In this document: in pieces, positions 24,498 through 32,156 of the stretch
Layout: each line of letters begins with the position of its first letter
Position numbering within the stretch: position 1 is the first letter of the stretch
Origin: Planctomycetota bacterium
GTDB taxonomy: Bacteria > Planctomycetota > Phycisphaerae > UBA1845 > Fen-1342
Length of the DNA stretch: 38,205 nucleotides
Direction of reading: 5' to 3'
Assembly: GCA_016235145.1 (NCBI GenBank)
Contig: JACRLV010000070.1
Location: 1,096 to 39,300, forward strand
Notes under the pieces: generated by a model
Told to the model about the DNA's origin: nothing
What the model saw: only the letters and a program-made list of their open reading frames with translations
Database searches by the model: none
Position numbers and translations under genes: made by a program

Positions 24498-26506
24498 TCG
24501 CGCGTTTCCGAAGCTTGGCGCGACGCGGGGCCGCCGGCCGCGGACGGCGTTTGGGACACGATCAAGTTCAGAAACTTCTCCGGCAAAGCCAGCTTCGGCT
24601 CGGGCCAGGGCGGCGGCTGGTTGCCGAAGAGGATGTAGCGATGATCCGGACGGCCCACGCGTCCGGTCAGCCAGATCCAGGTTCGCGGGCGGACCACGCC
24701 CTCCGCGCGCATGCGATCGATGGCCTCCTGCGAGTGAAAGCGGATGTACAGCTCCGGCTCGATCACGAACAGGGCCAGTTCGGGGCTCTTGAGCTTGTTG
24801 ATCATTTCGAGGGCGACGAGCCGCTCCTCCGTTTCGACGGAGCGGCGGCCGTCCTGCATTTTGAGCAGCTTGAGCTGGTCGATGATGCGCGGGAAACGCA
24901 CGTTGCTGTACCAGACCACGCGCGAATCCTGCTGCGCGACCTGAAACAGGCAGGCCTGCTGTTGGGGAGTCAGTTTGTCGCGCAGTTGATTGGCGAAATC
25001 AATGTAGGTCCGCTCGCTGGAGAATATCGGCGTCAGGTTCGGCCAGACCCACAGCCAGGTCGCGAACATCGTCGCGACAAGCGCCGCGAATGCCCCGTTG
25101 TGGCGCTGCCTGCCGAACAGCCACGCCGCGGCCAGCACGCCGGCACAGAAGATCGCGGCCGCGACCGCATAGGGCGGCCAGATGCTGCTCCACGGAAACT
25201 CCGCGAAATCTCCCGACAGCCGCGTCAAACGATGCACGAAATAGCCGCCGACGATCCACCCCGCCGGCGTTAGAATCCCGACCGCGGTCAGGCCCAGCCG
25301 GACGAACATCGGCGATCGCTGCGCCTGCGGGTCGAAAAACGCCGCGAGTTCGATTCCCAGAAGCATCAGCATCGGCGGAAGCATGGGCAGGAAGTAGCGC
25401 GTCTCCTTGCCGGGGTTGTACGTGAAAAACGCGAACAGCGAGAGCAACCAGATCAGCAGAAACCACCGGCCGCGCGAATGCACGCCGGGCTGCGATCGGC
25501 ATGCGCGAACGATCGCGCCGGGAATCGAGAGGCAATACGGCAGGGTGAACGCGAACGCCACGCCGATGTAGAGCCCGTAGAGCAGCAGGTTGGTCCGCTG
25601 GCCCCTAATGTTGGGCAGGTCGCCTGTGAAGCGGTCGAGGAATTCGACCCGCCATTTGTTGAGCGTCGTCAGAAAGCCCGCGTCTTCCCCGCCCGGCGAC
25701 GCGCCCTGAAGCACGGCGAGTGCGATCACCCAAGGCAGCCACGGCAGCAGGAACAGCACCGCCCCGACCAGGTGCCACACACTGCGAAGCACATCCCATC
25801 GCCGGAAGATCAGCACGTGCAGCGCCGCGGGCAATCCCACGCAAACCAACGGCATCGGCATCTTGTAGAGCATCGCCAGACCGGCGGCGAAGTACGCGAG
25901 CATCCAGTACAGCGTTCGCTCGCGCCCCGGCCGCGCCTGTTCGCAGGCGATCGAGAAGCTCGCCAGCGCAACGGTCATGAACATCGTCACGCCCAACATC
26001 GTCACGCCCAGGTCGCTCGCGCCGCGGTGCGACCAGTACAACAGACCCGCCGACGAAGCCGCCGCAAACCCGGCAAAAACCGCCGCCCGCTGCCCAGCGA
26101 TGCGCAGCGCCAGCCAGAAAATCGTCAGGACGAGCAGGACGTTGGAAATGCCGCTGGGGATTCTCGCGGCGGGTATGTCGACCGCCGTGCCCCGCAGCCA
26201 CGCCGCAACCACCACGGCCCAGTAGGGTCCGGGCGATTTCTGCATCCGGACTTCGCCGCTGAAGTGCGGGATGATGTAGCCGGTCCAGTCCGTGCTTTCG
26301 CTCATCTCGCGGGCGGTCTGCGCGACCCAGGCTTCGGTCGGCTCAAAATCGGCCCCGCCTTTGAGGTGAAAAAAGGACAGGACTACCGTCCAGCCGAGCA
26401 GCGCCGCCAACCAGGCCCACGTCTGCGGCGAGAGTTTCTCGCGCGGCAGGGCGGCCGGGGCTTCTTGCGGATTGCTCGGTGCAAGCGGAATCGGTGCGTC
26501 GGACAA
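24494..26506 (-). CDS. ArnT-like glycosyltransferase (GT39/GT83 family)
   Basis: This is a 670-residue inner-membrane protein. The start is a TTG at 26506 with a strong GGAGG six bases upstream; no ATG fits. A 30-residue cytoplasmic end leads into about 11 helices. The periplasmic loop after the first helix carries FEPTEAWVAQTAREM and HFSGEVRMQKSPGPYWAVV. This is the acidic-then-KPP/KSP pattern of ArnT and related lipid-A or arabinose transferases. NPGKETRYFLPMLPP later is also typical. The C-terminal soluble part is about 150 residues (from FSSERTYIDF). It sits between a YlbF-like gene and the LpxL-like gene, which supports an envelope-lipid or glycan role. The sugar donor is unknown, and no undecaprenyl-sugar synthesis gene is in the window. 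Confidence 0.8.
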   Translation of the reverse strand: MSDAPIPLAPSNPQEAPAALPREKLSPQTWAWLAALLGWTVVLSFFHLKGGADFEPTEAWVAQTAREMSESTDWTGYIIPHFSGEVRMQKSPGPYWAVVVAAWLRGTAVDIPAARIPSGISNVLLVLTIFWLALRIAGQRAAVFAGFAAASSAGLLYWSHRGASDLGVTMLGVTMFMTVALASFSIACEQARPGRERTLYWMLAYFAAGLAMLYKMPMPLVCVGLPAALHVLIFRRWDVLRSVWHLVGAVLFLLPWLPWVIALAVLQGASPGGEDAGFLTTLNKWRVEFLDRFTGDLPNIRGQRTNLLLYGLYIGVAFAFTLPYCLSIPGAIVRACRSQPGVHSRGRWFLLIWLLSLFAFFTYNPGKETRYFLPMLPPMLMLLGIELAAFFDPQAQRSPMFVRLGLTAVGILTPAGWIVGGYFVHRLTRLSGDFAEFPWSSIWPPYAVAAAIFCAGVLAAAWLFGRQRHNGAFAALVATMFATWLWVWPNLTPIFSSERTYIDFANQLRDKLTPQQQACLFQVAQQDSRVVWYSNVRFPRIIDQLKLLKMQDGRRSVETEERLVALEMINKLKSPELALFVIEPELYIRFHSQEAIDRMRAEGVVRPRTWIWLTGRVGRPDHRYILFGNQPPPWPEPKLALPEKFLNLIVSQTPSAAGGPASRQASETRE

Positions 26507-26521
26507 CTCGGGCCTCCGTGG

Positions 26522-26872
26522 CTATTTCGCGGACGGCGGCAGGAGCGGCTCCTCCAGCGCCTGGTTGATTTGCGTCATCAGGTAGGTGTAGTCCGCCTGG
26601 GCCCGCATCAGGGCCTTCAGCGCCTCGTTGCTGGCCATCCCGGATTCCAGCTCACCCAGCTTGTGCTTGTCGGTGACCTCGATCGGCTTCCGCTCCGCCT
26701 CAAGTTGAGCCAGCCGGTCGACGTGTGCCTGGTAGTCCTTCATGAGCCGCTGCGCGTCGCCGTCCTTCATCACGGCGTCGCGGGCCGCCAAGTATGCCTT
26801 GACACCGGGCTGGGCGGCGATGGCCTGTCCCAGCGCGCGCGCCTGAGCGATCAGTTGCTGTTCGTCCGCCAT
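26522..26872 (-). CDS. YlbF/YmcA family protein
   Basis: This is a 116-residue cytoplasmic, almost wholly helical protein. The sequence (QARALGQAIAAQPGVKAYLAARDAVMKD, then RLMKDYQAHVDRLAQLE, ending in ALMRAQADYTYLMTQIN) matches the Com_YlbF (DUF964) family in length and pattern. In Bacillus, YlbF and YmcA form a complex that affects RNase Y-dependent RNA processing; in planctomycetes the role is not known. The ATG at 26872 has only a weak ribosome site (GGTG). The next gene begins 15 bases downstream, so this is the first gene of an operon with the ArnT-like and LpxL-like genes. It is divergent from the hydrolase gene at 26984. Confidence 0.75.
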   Translation of the reverse strand: MADEQQLIAQARALGQAIAAQPGVKAYLAARDAVMKDGDAQRLMKDYQAHVDRLAQLEAERKPIEVTDKHKLGELESGMASNEALKALMRAQADYTYLMTQINQALEEPLLPPSAK

Positions 26873-26983
26873 GGTTCACCATCCGATCCGGCACGGGCAG
26901 CTTGGCCGGAAACGCGGGATTGTACTGTCGAAGTCGCGACGGGGCACGGTATCATGCCCGCAAGTCCGCCCGAGGAGAAACAC

Positions 26984-28039
26984 GTGCCGCTTACCCGTCG
27001 TGATTTCGTGCGTTCATCCGCAGTTCTCGCCGCAGCCGGACTGGGAGAAGGAGTCGCGGCCATGCCGCTCGAAGCCGAACCGGTCCGGTTAGCCGGAGGT
27101 CCGATCCTGATCGGCAGCGCCAACGCCGTGCGAACCTGCACAAAAGCCGCGGAGTTGATTGCGGCCGGTTCGCATCCGCTCGACGCCGTCGTCACGGGCA
27201 TCAACATCGTCGAGGACGATCCGTCGGACCACTCCGTCGGCTATGGCGGCCTGCCGAACGAGGACGGCGTGGTGCAACTCGATTCGTGCGTCATGGACGG
27301 CCCGACGCACCGGGCCGGCGCGGTCGCCGCGCTGGAGCGGGTGAAGAATCCGTCGAGCGTGGCGCTGCTGGTCGCACGGCGGACGGACCATGCGCTGCTG
27401 GTCGGCGAAGGCGCCCTGCGATTCGCCCGGGCGCACGGCTTTCAAGAGCAGGAGCTGCTGACCGACGAAGCCCGCAAGATCTGGCTCGACTGGAAAGAGA
27501 CGCACTCCGACAAGGATGACTGGCTGCACCCCGAAGCCGACAAGGAATCCAGCCGCTGGCGGCGCGAGGAGGGCAAAAACTGGACGACCGGCACGATCAC
27601 GTGCATGGCTCTGACCGAGGGCGGGCACATGGCGGGCTGCACCTCGACGTCCGGGCTTTCGTACAAGCTGTCCGGCCGCGTCGGCGATTCGCCGATCATC
27701 GGGGCGGGGCTGTACGTGGACAACGAGTTCGGCGCGTGCGGCTCGACCGGCCGCGGCGAAGCCAATATCCAGAATTGTTCGTCGTTCCTGGTTGTCGAGC
27801 TGATGAGCCGCGGAATGAGCCCGAAAGAGGCGTGCTTGGAGGTGCTCAAACGCGTCGCCAAACACACCGAAAAGCGGCTGCGAAACAAGAAGGGCGAGCC
27901 GGACTACGGGCTGACGTTCTACGCGCTGCGAAAAGACGGCCAGTTCGGCGGCGCGGCGATGCGCGGCGAGACGAAGATGGCGGTGTACGACGGCAAAGAG
28001 TGCACGACCGTCGGGCTTGAGGGTTTGTACAAGGACTGA
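26984..28039 (+). CDS. Tat-exported N-terminal-nucleophile asparaginase (aspartylglucosaminidase type)
   Basis: This is a 351-residue hydrolase of the family that includes glycosylasparaginase and isoaspartyl peptidase. The GTG at 26984 is chosen because GAGGAGA lies six bases upstream. A Tat signal follows at once (TRRDFVRSSAVLAAAGLG). Family landmarks are GGSPLDAV-like SHPLDAVVTGINIVED, SVGYGGLPNEDGVVQLDS and MDG. The cleavage/nucleophile site is T204 in WTTGTITCMAL, followed by CTSTSGLSYKLSGRVGDSPIIGAG and YVDNEFGACGSTGRGE, which supply the substrate pocket. The proenzyme should self-cleave before T204 to give alpha and beta chains. GYGGLPNEDG and STSGLSYKLSGRVGDSPI resemble glycosylasparaginase more than plant-type asparaginase. 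The likely role is removing N-glycan or asparagine-linked groups outside the cytoplasm. Confidence 0.9.
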   Translation: MPLTRRDFVRSSAVLAAAGLGEGVAAMPLEAEPVRLAGGPILIGSANAVRTCTKAAELIAAGSHPLDAVVTGINIVEDDPSDHSVGYGGLPNEDGVVQLDSCVMDGPTHRAGAVAALERVKNPSSVALLVARRTDHALLVGEGALRFARAHGFQEQELLTDEARKIWLDWKETHSDKDDWLHPEADKESSRWRREEGKNWTTGTITCMALTEGGHMAGCTSTSGLSYKLSGRVGDSPIIGAGLYVDNEFGACGSTGRGEANIQNCSSFLVVELMSRGMSPKEACLEVLKRVAKHTEKRLRNKKGEPDYGLTFYALRKDGQFGGAAMRGETKMAVYDGKECTTVGLEGLYKD

Positions 28040-28257
28040 ACTCGACTTTTGCCAGTTTTTTGAAGCAGAAGTATGGTGCGTTCGGGCCGCGGCAGTTGAT
28101 TTCGAATTCCAAGGCACTCTTGTGGCGGCCCGAATCCACCCGACCTCCGCGGCAGGCGTTGCGGGAACACAGCGGAAACGCGCTTTCCAGTCCTCCTAAG
28201 CCACGGACGAGACGCCTGTGCCACAAAGATCTCACAAGCTCGCACGCCGAATCGCCG

Positions 28258-29586
28258 CTACTCCAGCGCTCCGAGCAGCCTTTCCAGCAGCCGCCGCACC
28301 GCCGCTCGCTGCGCCGTCGGTTCGCTGTACCAGGCGGGTTCTCCGGTTTGCGAAAGCCCAGCCGGCAGGGTGATTTCCTGGCTGAGTTGCCGCTGTGTGC
28401 CGTCGCGCAGCTTGTATTGCATCGCCGCTGTCGCGATCGAGACCGGCTGTTCGAACGTCGGCGGGTTGCCGAATGTCAGCCGGACGATAATCGCGCCGCC
28501 GCCCTCGCGCGGGCTGAAGAACAGCGTCGGCACGTCGATAATGGCGCCGAACTGCCCCGGCGTGTAGTCCGCGACGCCGTAGACCTCGCGGATACCCAAA
28601 CCGGGCGCGACGCTTAGCTGGAGCTTCAGGTCGTACGTCGCGGGCGTGACGAAATAGTCGAACTCCTCCTCGAAAATCTGCCTGACGCGTTCGGCGTTGC
28701 TCAGGAAGAACGAGTTTCCGTTGCGGACGCGCGAGATCTCGCTCGCCAGCTCCTCGCCGTAGTAATACCCGATTCCCATCAGCGTGAAGCCGATGCCCTG
28801 ATCGGCGTAGACGCGCTGCATGGCGGTGAATTCGCCGCCGGCGGACGGCCCCTCGGTCGGCAGCGCGTCGGTCAGCACGATCACGCGGCTGTCGTGATCG
28901 GAATCAGCGCTGCCGGCGACGGTCTCGAATCCGAACTGCATGGCCGCGAAGAGATCGGTGTTGCCGCGCGCCTTGAGCCCGCCGACCGGAGCGGCGAGTT
29001 TTTCCTTCTTGTCGCCGGACGTGGCGCCGATCTCGAGCGTGACGTCTTGATTGAAGGATTCGATCGCGAGCCGGTCGTCGGCGTTGAGCTGGTCGATCAG
29101 GGCGTAGACCGCCTCCTGGGCGGCTTCGAGTTTGCTGCGGTAGTCCTGCGACCACGCCATGTCCTTCATCGAACCGCTGCGATCGACGACGACGCACAGA
29201 TTCTGCGGGCGACGCTTGAAGCTCGCGACGTCGATCGTGGTGCCGAGCGACACGAACACGTCCACATACGGCGTGGCGGCGCCGTAGGGTTTTCGCCAGG
29301 TCGTCGCGATCGAGCCGTAAATCTCGGGCGGATTCGCGGGCGGCGTGATCGGGATGTCGTGTTCCGACAGGAATCCTTCGACGGTGATCGAATCAGGATC
29401 CGGCAGCCAGCCGGAATCGATCGCCGCGCGGGCCCGGGCGATGTCCTCCGGGCCGCCGGAAGTTACGCCGATCGTGCCAGTGTCGACCAGCGCGAGCGGC
29501 TGGCACCCGACCAGCGCGAGCGGGCCGGCACACGCGGCCAGAACGATCACACCCAATCGGCCCAACGCGTTTGTCAGTTGGCGCAT
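28258..29586 (-). CDS. von Willebrand factor A domain lipoprotein
   Basis: This is a 442-residue exported lipoprotein. The ATG at 29586 has GAGGAGG seven bases upstream. A hydrophobic leader ends in LVGC (Cys28). A short linker region and a small N-terminal domain (VDVFVSLGTTIDVASFKR) lead into a vWA domain from about residue 128 to 310, with the metal-binding motif D135-R-S-G-S139, the threonine loop GNTDLFAAM and the LTDALPTEG aspartate, so all elements for Mg2+ binding are present. The C-terminal half (VAPGLGIREVYG...) is beta-rich, like the YfbK-type proteins. A VIT domain is not seen, unlike the vWA protein at 6424. It is alone on its strand between the two oppositely oriented neighbours, so the partner is unknown. 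Confidence 0.85.
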   Translation of the reverse strand: MRQLTNALGRLGVIVLAACAGPLALVGCQPLALVDTGTIGVTSGGPEDIARARAAIDSGWLPDPDSITVEGFLSEHDIPITPPANPPEIYGSIATTWRKPYGAATPYVDVFVSLGTTIDVASFKRRPQNLCVVVDRSGSMKDMAWSQDYRSKLEAAQEAVYALIDQLNADDRLAIESFNQDVTLEIGATSGDKKEKLAAPVGGLKARGNTDLFAAMQFGFETVAGSADSDHDSRVIVLTDALPTEGPSAGGEFTAMQRVYADQGIGFTLMGIGYYYGEELASEISRVRNGNSFFLSNAERVRQIFEEEFDYFVTPATYDLKLQLSVAPGLGIREVYGVADYTPGQFGAIIDVPTLFFSPREGGGAIIVRLTFGNPPTFEQPVSIATAAMQYKLRDGTQRQLSQEITLPAGLSQTGEPAWYSEPTAQRAAVRRLLERLLGALE

Positions 29587-29732
29587 GGAAAACCTCCTCG
29601 TGTGTGAACGAGCATGTGAGGGAACCAGAGATCTCGCGAATACGCTACTGCATGCTAGAAGGACGCCAACTGTCCATCCGACGAGACGGTTTGATCCGTG
29701 AATGTGGAATTGGAGAGCCTTGGACCTTGCCG

Positions 29733-29751
29733 GACAGGCCCCCGGCCTGTC
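29733..29751. terminator. Perfect hairpin between aminopeptidase and vWA lipoprotein genes
   Basis: GACAGGCC (29733-29740) and GGCCTGTC (29744-29751) form an 8-bp stem with a 3-nt loop, about 118 bases past the stop of the minus-strand aminopeptidase gene. It is a candidate terminator for that gene, without a T-run. The rest of the 282-base gap must also hold the vWA lipoprotein promoter. Confidence 0.45.
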
Positions 29752-29868
29752 TCCAGCAACATGTGGCTCGTTCTCTACGATGAGGCCGGTCAGCGGTCAG
29801 CCTGACGTTCGGACCTGTCGAGTGCCGGATGTTCCCGGTAGTCGAAATGCGCGGACAAGGCAGAGGTC

Positions 29869-30975
29869 TCACAGGAACCCGCGCCATTGAGCAAAACGCT
29901 TGTCGAGACCCTTGCGCATCGAGCGATCTTCCGCGCCATAACCCGGCTCGGCCAGCACCAGCGCTTCGAACCAGTCCACCATTCCCTTCCAATCGTCGAG
30001 GCTGATGTACTCGCTCTCGATCTTCTTGCGCTCCATGTTCATGTTGTGGTAGTTGCCCAGCGCCACGCACATGCCCGTCGCGGCGTAGCCGTAGGCGCAA
30101 TACGCCGTCGATTCGCACGTGCCGCCGTCCATCAGCTTTCGCTGATACTTGAACGACTTGCGCTTCGCCGCGACGTCCTGCGCCACGCGGTAGCAGAACG
30201 CGGTCACGTCCGGCGTAAAGACGCTCGACTTGTCGCCGACGCGCAGGATCGGTCCGTCGCCGATCCGAGCGCTTGGCAGCGCCTTGCTGGTCTCGATCGC
30301 GACGATCGGCAGCTTTCGCGGGATCGTCCCCGCCTTCGCCGCCCCGATCGCGCCGACAAATCCGACCTCTTCGGCCCGCGTGAATAGGCAATACACCTCC
30401 GCCGCGGCCTTTCGGCGGCTCAGACGCTGGAGCAGCGCCAGCATCGTCGCACATCCCGCGATGTCGTCGCAGCCGCGGGCATGGACGCAGCCGGCTTTCT
30501 CGTACGGATCGGGCAGATCCCACATTCCCGGCGCGCCGGCGGCGACTTCGCTCGCGACCTCGACCGCCACTTCTTCGGGACGCGCCGAGCGGCCGATCAT
30601 GCGATAGATCTTCGCGGTCTTCAGGATCTTGCGAATACGGCCGCCGATCCACTTCTCGTCATTCCAGAACCGCACGCGCGTGCCGATGAAGTACTCCGGC
30701 TCGACCCAGCCGCGAAACGACGCCCGCAACATCTTCGGCCCGAGCATCTTCAGCGCCACGAATCCCGGATGGTCGGTGTGTGCGGTGAACACGAGCGGCG
30801 TCCGCCGCGGCGGCTTGTGGCGATAGTGTGCGAGCAGGTTGCCGTAGCGATCTGCGGCGAGTTTGACATGGGCGAAACCCGCGCAGGTGTTTCGCACGAA
30901 TTCGAGAACGGCGTTTTCGGCGAATGGCGCGGTCGGGACGGTTAGCAACTCGCGTAGAATGCGTGGGATCGCCAT
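29869..30975 (-). CDS. M42-family glutamyl aminopeptidase-like metallopeptidase
   Basis: This is a 368-residue cytoplasmic enzyme. The ATG at 30975 (MAIPRILREL) is chosen because GAGGAA precedes it at nine bases. The metal ligands and catalytic residues of M42 peptidases are visible: H66-T-D68 in TAHTDHPG, D170-D171 in GCDDIAG, E202-E203 in TRAEEVG, E228 in AIETS, and a His in NYHNMN near residue 320. The family removes N-terminal residues from peptides, usually as a large tetrahedral complex with two zinc or cobalt ions. The length is close to the usual 340-360. It is divergent from the sigma-factor region, and no operon partner is seen. Confidence 0.85.
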   Translation of the reverse strand: MAIPRILRELLTVPTAPFAENAVLEFVRNTCAGFAHVKLAADRYGNLLAHYRHKPPRRTPLVFTAHTDHPGFVALKMLGPKMLRASFRGWVEPEYFIGTRVRFWNDEKWIGGRIRKILKTAKIYRMIGRSARPEEVAVEVASEVAAGAPGMWDLPDPYEKAGCVHARGCDDIAGCATMLALLQRLSRRKAAAEVYCLFTRAEEVGFVGAIGAAKAGTIPRKLPIVAIETSKALPSARIGDGPILRVGDKSSVFTPDVTAFCYRVAQDVAAKRKSFKYQRKLMDGGTCESTAYCAYGYAATGMCVALGNYHNMNMERKKIESEYISLDDWKGMVDWFEALVLAEPGYGAEDRSMRKGLDKRFAQWRGFL

Positions 30976-31099
30976 TGGGATGCGTTCCTCTATTTGGGCG
31001 GGAAAAAGCACCGCCGCAGGCTGTCGCGTGAAATCCAGCTGGCGGTCGGGCGAATCCACTTTCGCCGGGCGACCGAGCCGCAGATACTAGGAAGTACCG

Positions 31100-31120
31100 G
31101 CGCGGGCGGCAAACCCGCGC
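31100..31120. repeat. Hairpin in the divergent gap upstream of the sigma-factor remnant
   Basis: GCGCGGG (31100-31106) and CCCGCGC (31114-31120) form a 7-bp stem with a 7-nt loop. The hairpin lies between the aminopeptidase start (30975) and the truncated sigma gene. Its sequence is of the intergenic-palindrome type seen elsewhere in this window and could mark the breakpoint of a deletion. Confidence 0.4.
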
Positions 31121-31266
31121 AGCAGTTATCAGAATTACAGGCGATTTTGAAATGTCCCACCCCGAACCGCCGTCTAGTTCAAACGAGATGACGACCGCGG
31201 CGTTGGAAGTCGACGCACTGCGGGCAAGTCTGGGAACGGCTGCCGTCGCTGAAAGAGCCGGAACGC

Positions 31267-31617
31267 GTGCGATCGTGGCTGTACGCAATTGCGCGGAACG
31301 CGGCGATCGACTGGGGCCAGGCGTACAAGCGGCGTGCGAGCGTCGCACTGGACGACGTGCCCGAAGCGTCCGACGACCAGCGATCGCTCGATCCGGTCGG
31401 CAGCACCGCCGGAGCTGAGTTGAAGACGATTCTGCTGCGAGCGGTGGAAGCGTTGCCGGCGCTGTATCGCGAGCCGTTTGTGATGCGGCACCTGGAGGAT
31501 TGGTCGTACCAGGAAATCGGCGAGATTCTGGGGCTTCCGCTGGAAACGGTGGAGACCCGCCTGGTTCGGGCTCGCCGGCTGCTCAAGGAGATGCTGAAGG
31601 GCAAGGTGGACGTATGA
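31267..31617 (+). CDS. ECF-type sigma factor, N-terminally truncated
   Basis: This is a 116-residue open frame that carries the end of sigma region 2 and a full region 4. The frame is open from the TGA at 31189-31191, so homology starts a little before the GTG at 31267: QVWERLPSLKEPERVRSWLYAIARNAAIDW is the usual end of region 2. Region 4 (about residues 57-110) has LPALYREPFVMRHLEDWSYQEIGEILGLPLETVETRL, the helix-turn-helix that reads the -35 element. About 60 residues that should form the start of region 2 are missing upstream in all frames. The GTG is the only start inside the frame and has no strong ribosome site. The next gene overlaps its stop (ATGA). It may be a decayed gene, or a region-4-only regulator. 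Confidence 0.65.
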   Translation: MRSWLYAIARNAAIDWGQAYKRRASVALDDVPEASDDQRSLDPVGSTAGAELKTILLRAVEALPALYREPFVMRHLEDWSYQEIGEILGLPLETVETRLVRARRLLKEMLKGKVDV

Positions 31618-32141
31618 ATGAACCCACCAACAACCTGGAACGGCTCGTCAGCCGCTATCTCGACGACGAGTGTTCCGTGGAAGAGCGCCGCCAGTTGCGG
31701 CAGCTTCTGCGGAAGGACGCGGAAGCGGAGGCGTTTTTCGAAGAAACCGCCGCACTCGATCGCGAGATCGGCCGCGCGATGCGGCACGCACTGGGGCGGC
31801 CCGTGGTGCTGCGCCGTCAGTCGCCGCGATGGATACAAATCGGCCGCGCGATCGCGTTGGGGGCGGCGGCTTGCCTGGCGTGGGTTTTTCTGAATCCTGG
31901 CGGCTCGGCGACGTCGCAGCGGCCGGAACAGGGGCGGCCGATGCGTGCATCCTGGTTCGCTCCGCCGCCGGCGCCGGCCGACACAATGAGCGACACGCGC
32001 GGCTACGACCGGCCGCAGGTGCGCTTGGACAATACAGAAAGTCGTTGGATCGTCGTGCCGGGCGAGCGGCCGGGCGAATTCCTGGTGGTTGAAGTGAAGC
32101 GCGTGAAGACCCGCACGATTCCTGTGCAGGGGGATTTTTAG
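31614..32141 (+). CDS. Single-pass membrane protein, anti-sigma-factor-like
   Basis: This is a 175-residue protein whose ATG at 31614 overlaps the sigma-gene stop by four bases. The N-terminal cytoplasmic part (LERLVSRYLDDECSVEERRQ, then LRQLLRKDAEAEAFFEE) has the layout of the short helical domain that holds ECF sigma factors in many anti-sigma proteins. The zinc-ligand H-x3-C-x2-C motif of classical ZAS proteins is absent. A membrane helix is at about 76-94 (IGRAIALGAAACLAWVFL). The outer part is about 80 residues, Pro/Gly-rich (RASWFAPPPAPADTMSD), ending in RWIVVPGERPGEFLVVEVKR. The overlap with the sigma gene and the PDZ gene 15 bases downstream make a sigma/anti-sigma/periplasmic-protein unit likely. 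Confidence 0.65.
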   Translation: MNEPTNNLERLVSRYLDDECSVEERRQLRQLLRKDAEAEAFFEETAALDREIGRAMRHALGRPVVLRRQSPRWIQIGRAIALGAAACLAWVFLNPGGSATSQRPEQGRPMRASWFAPPPAPADTMSDTRGYDRPQVRLDNTESRWIVVPGERPGEFLVVEVKRVKTRTIPVQGDF

Positions 32142-32156
32142 ACTGGGGTGTAAGCC

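Noticed and set aside
25478-26953. Upstream extension of the hydrolase frame, giving an 853-residue protein
   Set aside because: The extension overlaps the ArnT-like and YlbF-like genes on the other strand and is Arg/Gln/His-rich noise. The GTG at 26984 with GAGGAGA and a Tat signal is the real start.
31152-31418. Plus-strand ATG frame that might be the missing N-terminus of the sigma factor
   Set aside because: Its sequence (MSHPEPPSSSNEMTTAALEV...) has no region-2 pattern and it is out of frame with the sigma segment. It could at most be the first few residues of the original gene before a deletion.
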